DNA of 40,447 bases from Deltaproteobacteria bacterium. GTDB lineage: Bacteria > Desulfobacterota > DSM-4660 > Desulfatiglandales > Desulfatiglandaceae. The notes beneath the pieces are model-generated. The model saw only the letters and a program-made list of their open reading frames with translations, made no database searches and was not told the DNA's origin. This document shows positions 23,921-31,876 of the stretch, in pieces. Position numbers and translations under genes: made by a program. Position 1 is the first letter of the stretch. Each line of letters starts with the position of its first letter. Location: assembly GCA_021737785.1 (NCBI GenBank), contig JAIPDI010000048.1, positions 1 to 40,447 of the forward strand. Reading direction: 5' to 3'.

Positions 23921-24415
23921 ATGGGAGGAAACCTTTTGGATTACAAGAGGATCTTGATTGTGGACGACGAACCGGATGTCATGGATGCTCTGGAAGAGCT
24001 TCTACCCACAAGTGAAGTGGTGCGGGCGTCAAGTTTCTCTGAAGCCAAGACATTGCTGGACAGTGAATACTTTGATCTGGCCATTCTGGATATTATGGGG
24101 GTGGACGGCTACGCATTACTTGAAATTGCGCGTGCCAAAAACAAAGATGTTATTCCCGTCATGCTTACTGCTCACGCCCTGAGTCCTGAAGATGCACGAA
24201 AATCCTTTGAGGAGGGCGCTGCCTCTTACATACCCAAAGAGCGCTTGTCGGACATTTCGCTTTATTTGAATGATATCCTGGAGGCCAAACAAAAGGGCAA
24301 ATCGTCTTGGTCGCGGTGGTTTGAGCGGTTTGGTTCCTATATGGACAGGAAATTTGGCCCGGACTGGAAGAAGGATGACAGGCAATTCTGGAGCCGGTTT
24401 GGTTACTGGGAATAA
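23921..24415 (+). CDS. Stand-alone response regulator receiver protein
   Basis: A 164-residue protein with a single receiver domain (about 8-125): VDDEPD (D15, D16), LDIMG with phospho-acceptor D57, T83 and K106 (IPKE). The remaining 40 residues are aromatic and basic (SWSRWFERFGSYMDRKFG) and do not form a DNA-binding domain I recognise, so output is probably through protein contacts. The ATG at 23921 is preceded by GGGGGAGACC; an upstream TTG at 23906 would add only five residues. No histidine kinase is nearby. Confidence 0.85.
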   Translation: MGGNLLDYKRILIVDDEPDVMDALEELLPTSEVVRASSFSEAKTLLDSEYFDLAILDIMGVDGYALLEIARAKNKDVIPVMLTAHALSPEDARKSFEEGAASYIPKERLSDISLYLNDILEAKQKGKSSWSRWFERFGSYMDRKFGPDWKKDDRQFWSRFGYWE

Positions 24416-24644
24416 AGCTGACATCCTTTTTAAAAAATGTCTACGACAATACCCGAACCCAACTTCAATAGCCATCGCATCAAGGAAACGGCTTTTTTTG
24501 ACCGGGATCAGAAATAAGCATGGTTTCACAAAGGAAGGTCCAGGCACAACAGTAGGTATCCGTCCTGAACGTCTGAACCCAGGATCTGTCAAAGAATTGC
24601 GCCAGACTACCCCCATTTTATCCCTTTATACCTTTCACACCCTA

Positions 24645-24673
24645 TTGACCCGCCTGGTTAAACGCCATATAAT
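24645..24673 (+). promoter_or_regulatory. Strong sigma-70-type promoter of the ferritin-like gene
   Basis: TTGACC (24645-24650), a 17-base spacer and TATAAT (24668-24673) form a near-perfect promoter 43 bases before the ATG at 24716. The rest of the preceding 230-base gap shows no gene. Confidence 0.75.
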
Positions 24674-24715
24674 CTGGTATTTCTTTATTCGATTAAACCG
24701 AAGGAGGTGACATAT

Positions 24716-25351
24716 ATGATATTGGGGTTTAATGCAGATGAAGTGTTTCGCATTGCCATAGAGATTGAAAAGAATGGGATCACCTTTTATGAGAAAGCAG
24801 AAGACGCATTTCAAAATGATCGTTTGAGACAGGTGTTTTCTCATCTTAAAGGCGAAGAGGAAAAGCATCTGAAATCCCTGCAGCAAATGCAGGCGGAACT
24901 GCCAAATGCCGCAAAAAGAAAGACCGATTACGATCCGTCCGATGATGTGCAAAGAAAGGCTGAGGAGGAAATCAATCAATACATTCAAGATACGGCGGAT
25001 ATGAATGTCTTTCGAAAACCGGAAAATGTGAATAAATATATAAGTAACCTCAACCGGGTAGAAGATGCATTGCGGCTGGCCATTCAGTTTGAAAAAGATT
25101 CCATCACCTTTTATCTTATTCTCCGCGATCTTACCGAGGAAGATAAGGGAAAGGACTTTGTGGATGAAATCCTCGCCCAGGAGAAGGAACACCTCAAGAG
25201 CCTCTCCAGAGAACTCAGAGATGAGGTCGGACACGAAAATTTGAATGTTTTTCAGATGCCTGTGTGCGCAGGCCAGACCGCCATGGATGCGGAACAGGCC
25301 AGAGCAATGAATCCGGATGAACCCTGCGATGACAGCAGGGCCGGTGTCTAG
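24716..25351 (+). CDS. Double ferritin-like (rubrerythrin-related) protein
   Basis: A 211-residue protein with two related helical halves. Each carries the diiron pattern: IAIEIEKNGITFYEKAEDAF with GEEEKHLKSL, and LAIQFEKDSITFYLILRDL with AQEKEHLKSL. The E-x6-Y and E-x2-H spacing is that of the rubrerythrin/erythrin-vacuolar ferritin-like group. No rubredoxin Cys4 domain follows. Likely roles are peroxide reduction or iron handling in the cytoplasm. The ATG at 24716 has an ideal AAGGAGGT site; a GTG at 24707 lies inside that site and was rejected. Promoter and ribosome site are both strong, so high expression is likely. Confidence 0.85.
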   Translation: MILGFNADEVFRIAIEIEKNGITFYEKAEDAFQNDRLRQVFSHLKGEEEKHLKSLQQMQAELPNAAKRKTDYDPSDDVQRKAEEEINQYIQDTADMNVFRKPENVNKYISNLNRVEDALRLAIQFEKDSITFYLILRDLTEEDKGKDFVDEILAQEKEHLKSLSRELRDEVGHENLNVFQMPVCAGQTAMDAEQARAMNPDEPCDDSRAGV

Positions 25352-25981
25352 CTGCATGGCCGGCGATACGGCGGGTACGGCAGCCGGCCTTATGCCGGCC
25401 GGAGGCTTAGAATCTTTGATGGTAATCCCGCCTTGCGGGACACCATGGGGAAAAGTTGGTGCCTTATCAGTCAGCGCTCAAAAATTGCCGGAATTTGAAC
25501 CAATACCTTTTTGATTGCGGCTGTTAGGCCGCCTAGGGTGTGAATACGCATTAGAACGGACCTGCGGGAATCCCTCTAACGATTCGTTGCCGGGGAACAT
25601 CCATCCATTCAAAAGATCATCCATCCATCATAAAGAGGATGACCGGCCGAACGTCTTGGCCCCACTGAAACCGGGTCCGGGGTTTATATACGTAACTCCC
25701 CGAGAGTCTCATTATCGAGAAAGACACCTCTGTTTCAACAACCTTCGGTTATCCTCCATCGCCGCCCAACCATATCGCTCACCCTGATTTTATTGTTGCA
25801 CTTATTTTCGGGAATGTGATAGGAGTGCATTACCTTTTATTCCCTTCTCGCTTTGATGTTCCTGTGGGCTAAGAGGGCGGTGAGGTACTGCTGAAGGATG
25901 TCTTCGAAAAGGAAGACCAACTCAAATTCTGACACGGGTAAGGTGGTGAGGCGTTCTGGAGGCCTGGAGAGAAAAACACTG
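25352..25981. other. Gene-free region with GC-rich palindromes
   Basis: No gene is supported. GCCGGCCTTATGCCGGCC (about 25383-25400) and TCCCGCCTTGCGGGA (about 25426-25440) are clear palindromes, similar in style to the comb at 1339-1522. The right end could hold an earlier start (ATG 25898) of the next gene. Confidence 0.5.
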
Positions 25982-27268
25982 ATGAGACTGAGTTCGCCTA
26001 TCCTCACATTCTTCCTTTTTCTCAATCTTTTTTGCGGATTTTTCCTGTATGGCGCTCTTGCCTCAGAAAAGAGGCCTCACAAGCCCCATGGCAAGAGCCT
26101 TTCTGTCAAGAAGCCGACCTCGCCACCCACTACACTTATGGAGGAATCCTTTCTGGAACTGGTGAAGGGATATATCGGCACGCCTTACCGGTGGGGGGGG
26201 GCCAGCAAGAAAGGGATGGATTGTTCCGGATTCGTCAGGCATGTCTATTCAAAAACCTTTTTCTTAGATCTTCCCCATTCCAGCTACCAGCAATATTCCC
26301 TCCCCATCATGAAAAAAATCCCTAAGGAAGACCTTAGAACGGGCGACCTGGTCTTTTTTTCTCAGAAAGGCCGACGGGTCAATCACGTCGGCATCTATCT
26401 TGAAGATGGCAAGTTCATTCATGCGGCTAGGCAAAAAGGGGTCTCCATATCCAGCCTCGACAACCGTTACTGGAGGCTGAAAATGGTCTGTGCCAAGAGA
26501 CCTGCCGGGGTGTGGAAGGACGAAGGCGCCGACCATGCACATTCGTTGAGCGAGGTCGAAATCGCCATGAATGACTTGGGCGAGCTGTCGTATGGGTACG
26601 CCGGAAATGGAAAAGGGTATTTATCCCTGAGCGACGGGTTGAGACCGTCCTCTTTGTGGCAGACCTTTTCTCCCGGAGGTCTTACGGAGGGTCTGACCCA
26701 CACGTTGGGCTTCCAGATCAGCCGCTCCTTCGGTGACGCTTCCTGGAGCATGCGCCTGCTCCAGGAAAGTCGCTTGCGCTATTCCTCAGAGGAGACTGAT
26801 GATTTCCTGACCGCCCGGCCAACGTATTCGTTGTCAGAGCGTCACCGCACCCTGGACACACACCTTCAGGGGCTGAAGATGGCCGGAGATATCCATCCGT
26901 TCGAATGGTTGCAGGTTACGCCTTCCTTTTCCTACGTGGGGTATGAGAATGGCCTGGAAGACTCCCCCTCTTGGGGGCCGGGTCTGGGCCTTGAAGTCCG
27001 GATCAGGCCGTTGCCCGCGAGATGGTCATTTTCCGCAGATGTTCAATACTGGGAAGAAAGCGATCGTCTTGGCGGCGGTTTCGACGCTATCGACAGTTGG
27101 AAAAGCAGAAACGTCTCCCTCATGTTCGGGTACGATCTTTCCCATAATTTGAAGCTCAGCATCGTCGGACAGCATGGGATAGGCAGTTTTTTCAGTGGCA
27201 AGGAGAGCGACTCAAATCACGGGCAGAGGCATAACGGGCTGTTCCTCGGTCTTGACTGGGCCTTCTAG
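25982..27268 (+). CDS. NlpC/P60 peptidase fused to a barrel-like C-terminal domain
   Basis: Starting at ATG 25982 the 428-residue protein has a signal peptide (TFFLFLNLFCGFFLYGALA), a short basic linker, and an NlpC/P60 domain at about 54-175. Catalytic residues are C81 (MDCSGF), H135 (NHVGIYL) and H147 (FIHAA). This family cleaves peptide cross-bridges in peptidoglycan. From about 195 to the end the sequence alternates polar and hydrophobic residues with many aromatics, and the last residue is phenylalanine (LFLGLDWAF). These are signs of an outer-membrane beta-barrel or barrel-like lipid-facing domain. The combination is uncommon. An in-frame ATG at 25898 would add 28 charged residues in front of the signal peptide and seems less likely. 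Confidence 0.8.
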   Translation: MRLSSPILTFFLFLNLFCGFFLYGALASEKRPHKPHGKSLSVKKPTSPPTTLMEESFLELVKGYIGTPYRWGGASKKGMDCSGFVRHVYSKTFFLDLPHSSYQQYSLPIMKKIPKEDLRTGDLVFFSQKGRRVNHVGIYLEDGKFIHAARQKGVSISSLDNRYWRLKMVCAKRPAGVWKDEGADHAHSLSEVEIAMNDLGELSYGYAGNGKGYLSLSDGLRPSSLWQTFSPGGLTEGLTHTLGFQISRSFGDASWSMRLLQESRLRYSSEETDDFLTARPTYSLSERHRTLDTHLQGLKMAGDIHPFEWLQVTPSFSYVGYENGLEDSPSWGPGLGLEVRIRPLPARWSFSADVQYWEESDRLGGGFDAIDSWKSRNVSLMFGYDLSHNLKLSIVGQHGIGSFFSGKESDSNHGQRHNGLFLGLDWAF

Positions 27269-27442
27269 CAAGCCTCTCCCTTGGCCAGCCCATCCCTCCC
27301 TATAGGCGTACACATAGTCATTAATGATCCCCAAGACCTTCTTTGTACTTATCGTGAACTCCCTTCGGTTCCTTTCTTTTTAGGAGGATTCCCATCACGT
27401 CCGCCCAACTCCTGTGTGTCCCTCATTTCCTTCAGAAGTCGT

Positions 27443-27613
27443 TCAAACAGTGAACCCTATATCGAAAACATCATGGCAGGATGGGCAGATAAAGAGCCAT
27501 TTAGTGATACCTTCCGCTTTTAGGAACATGGAATGAAATCCATCCTTGTATCCACATGAAGGACAGACCTTGAACTCCCCTTTTATCTCGACGGTTTTGA
27601 TTTCATAATCCAT
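27443..27613 (-). CDS. 56-aa zinc-ribbon protein
   Basis: An ATG at 27613, six bases after AAGGAG, opens a 56-codon frame. It contains FKVCPSCGYKDGFHSMF and WLFICPSCHDVFDIG, two CPxC knuckles 26 residues apart that should bind one zinc or iron ion. No other domain is present. It follows the ferritin-like gene by about 70 bases on the same strand and is probably co-transcribed. A rubredoxin-like electron carrier or a small zinc protein are both possible. Confidence 0.7.
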   Translation of the reverse strand: MDYEIKTVEIKGEFKVCPSCGYKDGFHSMFLKAEGITKWLFICPSCHDVFDIGFTV

Positions 27614-27685
27614 AGGGTACTCCTTATCGAACTTGATCCGGTGAGACCACGCAATCTCACAACCAGCTCATTAGACCTGACTTTC

Positions 27686-28162
27686 CTATCCCATATCTTT
27701 CATATAACGGCTCTTGAACACCTCCTCCAGCCTCGCCAGGTGGTTCAGTTCATCGTCCCGAAGGGTTTCATACATCTCGCCCATAGGCGCATCGGCGCAC
27801 TGCTCCGCCAACTTTCCATAAAAATCCACGGCGCGCTTCTTGTCGTGTATCGCGAAAATCATGACATCCTGTGCCGTAGCGGTTTCATCCAGAGGTTTTT
27901 CCTTCAAGAGCATGGTCAGGTTCATGGTAGTTCCTTCCTTGATGCCCGATGCGTGGAGCTGAATCGTTTCTTCAAAGAAGGCCTTCTCGAGGATGTATTT
28001 GTGTCTCAGCGCATCAAGGGACAAGTCCCTCAGCAGGTCCTTCGCGACCCTGTCTTTAACCAAGAAATAGGCACTTTTATACAGTTCGAAACTTGCCGCT
28101 TCCATTTCTATCGCCTTATGCAGGGCCGCTTCCCTGGTAAAGCAGACCTTTTCCGTTTCCAT
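27686..28162 (-). CDS. Ferritin-like domain protein (rubrerythrin-related)
   Basis: A 158-residue helical protein with EAALHKAIEMEAASFELYKS, DALRHKYILEKAFFEETI, DVMIFAIHDKKRAVDFYGKL and DELNHLARLEEVF. These give the E-x6-Y and E-x2-H diiron pattern, with D-x2-R-H in place of the usual E-x2-H in the first half, so metal binding may be altered there. The start ATG 28162 is 10 bases from an AGGAGGA site; a TTG at 28171 is too close to that site. Together with the downstream zinc ribbon it resembles a split rubrerythrin, which is inference. Confidence 0.8.
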   Translation of the reverse strand: METEKVCFTREAALHKAIEMEAASFELYKSAYFLVKDRVAKDLLRDLSLDALRHKYILEKAFFEETIQLHASGIKEGTTMNLTMLLKEKPLDETATAQDVMIFAIHDKKRAVDFYGKLAEQCADAPMGEMYETLRDDELNHLARLEEVFKSRYMKDMG

Positions 28163-28458
28163 AGCAACCAAATCCTCCTCTGGGACAATATAATCCGGAG
28201 GGCTTGCCCTTATCTGACACGTTATTTACAAGACCTTCCCGGATGTATGATCCTTCTTCCACGGGGATTTCTTTGCCGGAAATTACGTGAGTAAGCGCCC
28301 TCCCTTGAAGGACAGGCTATACCTACATTTCGATGAGTGTCAAGGAAGAAATAGACGATAAATTGCAATTCAGCTTCGCTTCCGGGCATGCCATTATTTC
28401 CAGACGCACCATAAACCCTCCCCGGATTGCTGAGAGGATACCAGCGCAGAGATGAAGC

Positions 28459-29412
28459 TTATCTCGCTTGAGGATGGGGGATAGGCTTATCCGGATTTTT
28501 TGCTCTATTTAGGCCAGCAAACAAATCTCGTCTCGCCGTATTTGTGATGGCCGTCACTGCAGGGTGTTTGATAATCCGTTCATAAGAAACGGCATAGAAG
28601 CGCTCACGTACTGCATGGGTCCGCCCCACAACATTGACATCATATTGGCGTTGAACCTCTTTTTCGATAACAGAGGGGACTGCAAAAATCCCATAACCTT
28701 TCTGACCGAATTTTTCCATTAGGGCGCTGTCTTCAAACTCAGCCGCGATCATCGGTCTCAGGTGAAGAGACTCAAACCACCTTTCCAGACCTTGCCGGAC
28801 CGTGGTCATATCCAGAGGAAGAAGCATCGGGGCGTTGTCAAGGGATTCCGGGAATGCCGGCTGAAATTGTGTGCACAGCTTTTTGCTTGCAAGGAATGTA
28901 ATACCACATTCTCCCAATAAGTGGTTGTATACTTTGATGTTCACATGTTTTCGCACCGGAGAATCACTTAGGATTAAGTCAAGATTATGCATCGCCAGTT
29001 CGGAAAGGAGGCGTTCCTCTTTGTCTTGATGGCAAATCATATGAACCCTTTCTGGAAGGCTCAAGGCCGGCTCCAGTAATTTGCACGCGATCAGCTTCGG
29101 CAAGACATTAACGACTCCCGCTCTTAACGGCAGGGGACTCATCGTCGCACGCCCCCGCACCGTGTCCATCATTTCCCGGCCAAGGGAAAAAATCTCGTTC
29201 GCATAGCGGAATATCAGATGTCCCAGTTCCGTCGGCTCCAGGTCTCGTCCCACCCGGCGAAAAAGTTTGCCGCCCAGGGTTTCTTCGAGGTTGCCCACCT
29301 GAGTGCTGACAGTAGAGGGGGACAGCCGAAGCCTTTTACAGGCTGCGGTCATGCTTCCTTCGTGCATTACCGTCCAAAAATAGAACAAATGATGATAGTT
29401 CAGCCATTCCAT
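28459..29412 (-). CDS. nhaR: NhaR-like LysR-family transcriptional regulator
   Basis: A 317-residue LysR regulator whose N-terminus (LNYHHLFYFWTVMHEGSMTAA) carries the LNYxHLxYFW signature of NhaR. It continues with the winged HTH (TAACKRLRLSPSTVSTQVGNL) and KLFRRVGRDLEPTELG. The effector domain keeps NhaR-like LLSELAMHNLDLILSD, GECGITF and FEDSALMEKFG. In E. coli NhaR activates the Na+/H+ antiporter gene nhaA in response to sodium. No antiporter is in the window; instead a tiny membrane protein gene is divergent, 224 bases away, and may be its target. The assignment rests on close overall resemblance. Confidence 0.85.
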   Translation of the reverse strand: MEWLNYHHLFYFWTVMHEGSMTAACKRLRLSPSTVSTQVGNLEETLGGKLFRRVGRDLEPTELGHLIFRYANEIFSLGREMMDTVRGRATMSPLPLRAGVVNVLPKLIACKLLEPALSLPERVHMICHQDKEERLLSELAMHNLDLILSDSPVRKHVNIKVYNHLLGECGITFLASKKLCTQFQPAFPESLDNAPMLLPLDMTTVRQGLERWFESLHLRPMIAAEFEDSALMEKFGQKGYGIFAVPSVIEKEVQRQYDVNVVGRTHAVRERFYAVSYERIIKHPAVTAITNTARRDLFAGLNRAKNPDKPIPHPQAR

Positions 29413-29636
29413 TATCCCTGTCTCCCGATTCTACTTTTTAGAAAGATAATATCGCAATTTTCTAATTGTATGAAGTGTTTTTTTTCTTCATACTGCATTT
29501 TTGTCCGCATTTAAAAGCGGCGCTCGGTTCGACGACAGGCGCAGCTCAGATGAATAATGAATTAATGGTGTTTGAAGGGATCTAAAGGAACGATCCTTGA
29601 AAACTCCGAACTTTCAAGATGAGGAGGATAACGGAA

Positions 29637-29750
29637 ATGGAAATACCATGGCCAAAGTGGATGGAATTTGTGGTGGTCGGCATATCAATCGTCCTTTGTG
29701 CGATCGTCTTACCTATGATCGACCGTTTTCAGAAACCGTCAGACGATTAG
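29637..29750 (+). CDS. 37-aa single-pass membrane peptide
   Basis: A 37-codon frame from ATG 29637 lies nine bases after a GAGGAGG site. It encodes EIPWPKWMEF, then a hydrophobic helix (VVVGISIVLCAIVLP) and a polar tail (DRFQKPSDD). The amphipathic tryptophan-rich start and single helix are features of small inner-membrane regulators. It is divergent from nhaR. I know no named family. Confidence 0.55.
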   Translation: MEIPWPKWMEFVVVGISIVLCAIVLPMIDRFQKPSDD

Positions 29751-29880
29751 TCGCCCGAAAGATTCTGACAGGAGAAGGGCCTTTGCACGACCCCAGGGGG
29801 GCGTCGAGTGGAAGGTGGAAGGGATTCAGGATTGCCTCTGCGGGTCTGTGTGAGACATATTGGATCGCGAATATGCCGCC

Positions 29881-30672
29881 TTAGAAATTTAAGATAAAAT
29901 CGAGCACATGTTTATTAAAGGTCTGATGCTTTTCAATCATGACCATGTGCCCTGCATCAGGGATGACCTCCATCCTGCTCCCGCGAATGGCTTCATGGAG
30001 TCTCCGTGAAAGGGAGGGCGGCGCCATTTTATCTTCACTGCCGCAGAGGATCAGGCAGGGGAGATGGATATTTTCTATCTGATCTCGCACATCAAATTGG
30101 TTGCAGGCATAAAAGTCCTTGTATACCACCTCATCGCCCGCCGCCTTCATCAGACGTACCCCTTCTTGGACAATCCGCGTGTCCACACCCTCTGCATAAG
30201 CGTACCCCATGAGTGTACTGATGATGGTGTCAAAATTCTTTTTCAGGCCTTCCAGGAACATGGGGGCCACCTGGAGCCGGGGGCCTGTCCCCGCCAGGAT
30301 GATCGCCTTCATGAGGTCCGGGTCTGACAGGGCCGTCTTCTGGACGATGGCTCCGCCCATGGAATGGCCCATCAGGACAGGCGGCTCGTGGAAAACGGTC
30401 CCAAGCACGTGGCCCAGCCATGCTGCGTAGCCGTCCGTATCCGATTGCGCTTCGCCCCGGCTTTCGCCGTGACCCGGCAGGTCCAGGGCCAGGAGATTGA
30501 CAGCCCTGCTGAGTCGGGCTGACGGGGCCTTGGATACTCGGGTCTGATTCAGCCAGATCCGGGAGGCCCCCCCTGCCCCGTGAATCATGACGAGAGTCGG
30601 TCGATCCGCGGCAAAATGCTCTGATCCGGCAATGAACCCGACCCCCATGTCCCTGAGCTTATTGGCGATCAC
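29881..30672 (-). CDS. Alpha/beta-fold hydrolase
   Basis: A 263-residue soluble hydrolase with VMIHGAGG (oxyanion region), LLALDLPGHGES, nucleophile elbow GHSMGG (about S98), LCGSEDKM (acid) and PDAGHMVMIE (catalytic His). This is a complete catalytic triad in the usual order, with a helical cap between about 120 and 190. Substrates of such esterase-like enzymes cannot be read from sequence. The gene lies downstream of fabH on the same strand, after a 210-base repeat-filled gap, so co-transcription is uncertain. Confidence 0.85.
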   Translation of the reverse strand: MIANKLRDMGVGFIAGSEHFAADRPTLVMIHGAGGASRIWLNQTRVSKAPSARLSRAVNLLALDLPGHGESRGEAQSDTDGYAAWLGHVLGTVFHEPPVLMGHSMGGAIVQKTALSDPDLMKAIILAGTGPRLQVAPMFLEGLKKNFDTIISTLMGYAYAEGVDTRIVQEGVRLMKAAGDEVVYKDFYACNQFDVRDQIENIHLPCLILCGSEDKMAPPSLSRRLHEAIRGSRMEVIPDAGHMVMIEKHQTFNKHVLDFILNF

Positions 30673-30684
30673 CGTATACTCCTT

Positions 30685-30870
30685 TTGAGCCGGATACTGG
30701 ATGCTGGAAACCGGATGCTGGATACTCGATGCCGGTTTCGCGGTTGTGCCTAGCCCTCTTACCCTCTCATCTTCTAAACTTCTGCTGGATGCTGGATGCT
30801 GGTCGTAGCGAAGCGAAGATCCCGCAGAAGGCGGGAATGCTGGATGCCGGATAGTCGATACAGGCCCAGG
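30685..30870. repeat. Simple heptad-like repeat tract between hydrolase and fabH
   Basis: The tract consists of imperfect iterations of CTGGATGCTGGATACTGGATG-like units, broken by a TCCCGCAGAAGGCGGGA palindrome at about 30819-30835. Similar GGATACTGG units occur at about 34508-34530. Confidence 0.55.
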
Positions 30871-30883
30871 GCGGGCGGCTGGT

Positions 30884-31873
30884 CTACCATCGTATCAAAG
30901 CGCTGCCCCAGGTCAATCCGCCGCCGAAGACCGGGAGACAGACCAGGTCATTCTTCTTTACATTGCCTTCCCTGACCGCCTCATCCAGGGCAATGGCGCA
31001 CGATGCAGAAGAGATATTGCCATATCTGTCCAGGGTCACGTAGAACCTGTCCATAGAAATATCCAGAATCCTGGCCATGGACTGGAACATACGGAGATTT
31101 GCCTGGTGAGGAATAAACCACCGGATGTCTTCAACCGCTACACGGTTGAATTCGGCGGCCTCCTTGATGGAATCCACAAAATGCCTCACGGCGACCCGGA
31201 AACTGGCGTTGGCTTCGATCAACTGCAGAACATGCAGCTTTTTATCAACGCTCTCATGGGAAATCGGGGTGGTCCGGGATCCGCCTCCGGGCATCAGGAG
31301 ATCCTGCCCGTTAACCCCGTCCGTATGGAGGTGGGTGGACAGGATTTCAGGACCCTCATTCCCCAGGGAAAGCACGGCCGCCCCTGCGCCGTCCCCCCAG
31401 AGGATGCAGGAGGTCCGGTCGGTCCAGTCGAGGGTCCGGCTCATGACCTCCGACGCCACCACCAGGATGCGTTTGGCCGCCCCGGTCTTGAGATACTGCT
31501 CTGCAACATTCAATGCGAAAATAAATCCGGAACAGGCCGCAGTGACGTCGAATGTCACGGCCTGGGGCGCATCCAGTTTGGCCTGGAGCCAGTTGGCCGC
31601 GGACGGACAGCAGGTGTCCGGCGTGATGGTCGCCACGATAATCAGGTCAATATCTTTGGCCGTGATCCCGGCCATGTCAAAGGCCTTGAGCGCGGCCTCA
31701 CGACCCAGATCCGAAGTGTTGACGTCCGGGTCGGCGATCCGCCGCTCCCTCACGCCGGTCCGTTGAACGATCCATTCGTCGGTGGTATCCAGTCCCATTT
31801 TCTCCAGATCGAAATTGGACAGGACTCTCGGCGGCACATACGACCCCACTCCCAAAATTCTGACCGATTCCAT
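30884..31873 (-). CDS. fabH: Beta-ketoacyl-ACP synthase III
   Basis: A 329-residue thiolase-fold enzyme with the complete KAS III triad: C114 (TAACSGF), H256 (PHQANLRM) and N286 (YGNISSAS). It also has TDEWIVQRTGVRERR near 31-45 and the ending GGGLTWGSALIRW. It condenses acetyl-CoA or another primer with malonyl-ACP to start fatty-acid synthesis. The ATG is only three bases from the ppsA stop, so the two genes are one transcript. No other fatty-acid genes are adjacent. The length is normal. Confidence 0.92.
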   Translation of the reverse strand: MESVRILGVGSYVPPRVLSNFDLEKMGLDTTDEWIVQRTGVRERRIADPDVNTSDLGREAALKAFDMAGITAKDIDLIIVATITPDTCCPSAANWLQAKLDAPQAVTFDVTAACSGFIFALNVAEQYLKTGAAKRILVVASEVMSRTLDWTDRTSCILWGDGAGAAVLSLGNEGPEILSTHLHTDGVNGQDLLMPGGGSRTTPISHESVDKKLHVLQLIEANASFRVAVRHFVDSIKEAAEFNRVAVEDIRWFIPHQANLRMFQSMARILDISMDRFYVTLDRYGNISSASCAIALDEAVREGNVKKNDLVCLPVFGGGLTWGSALIRW

Positions 31874-31876
31874 TGT

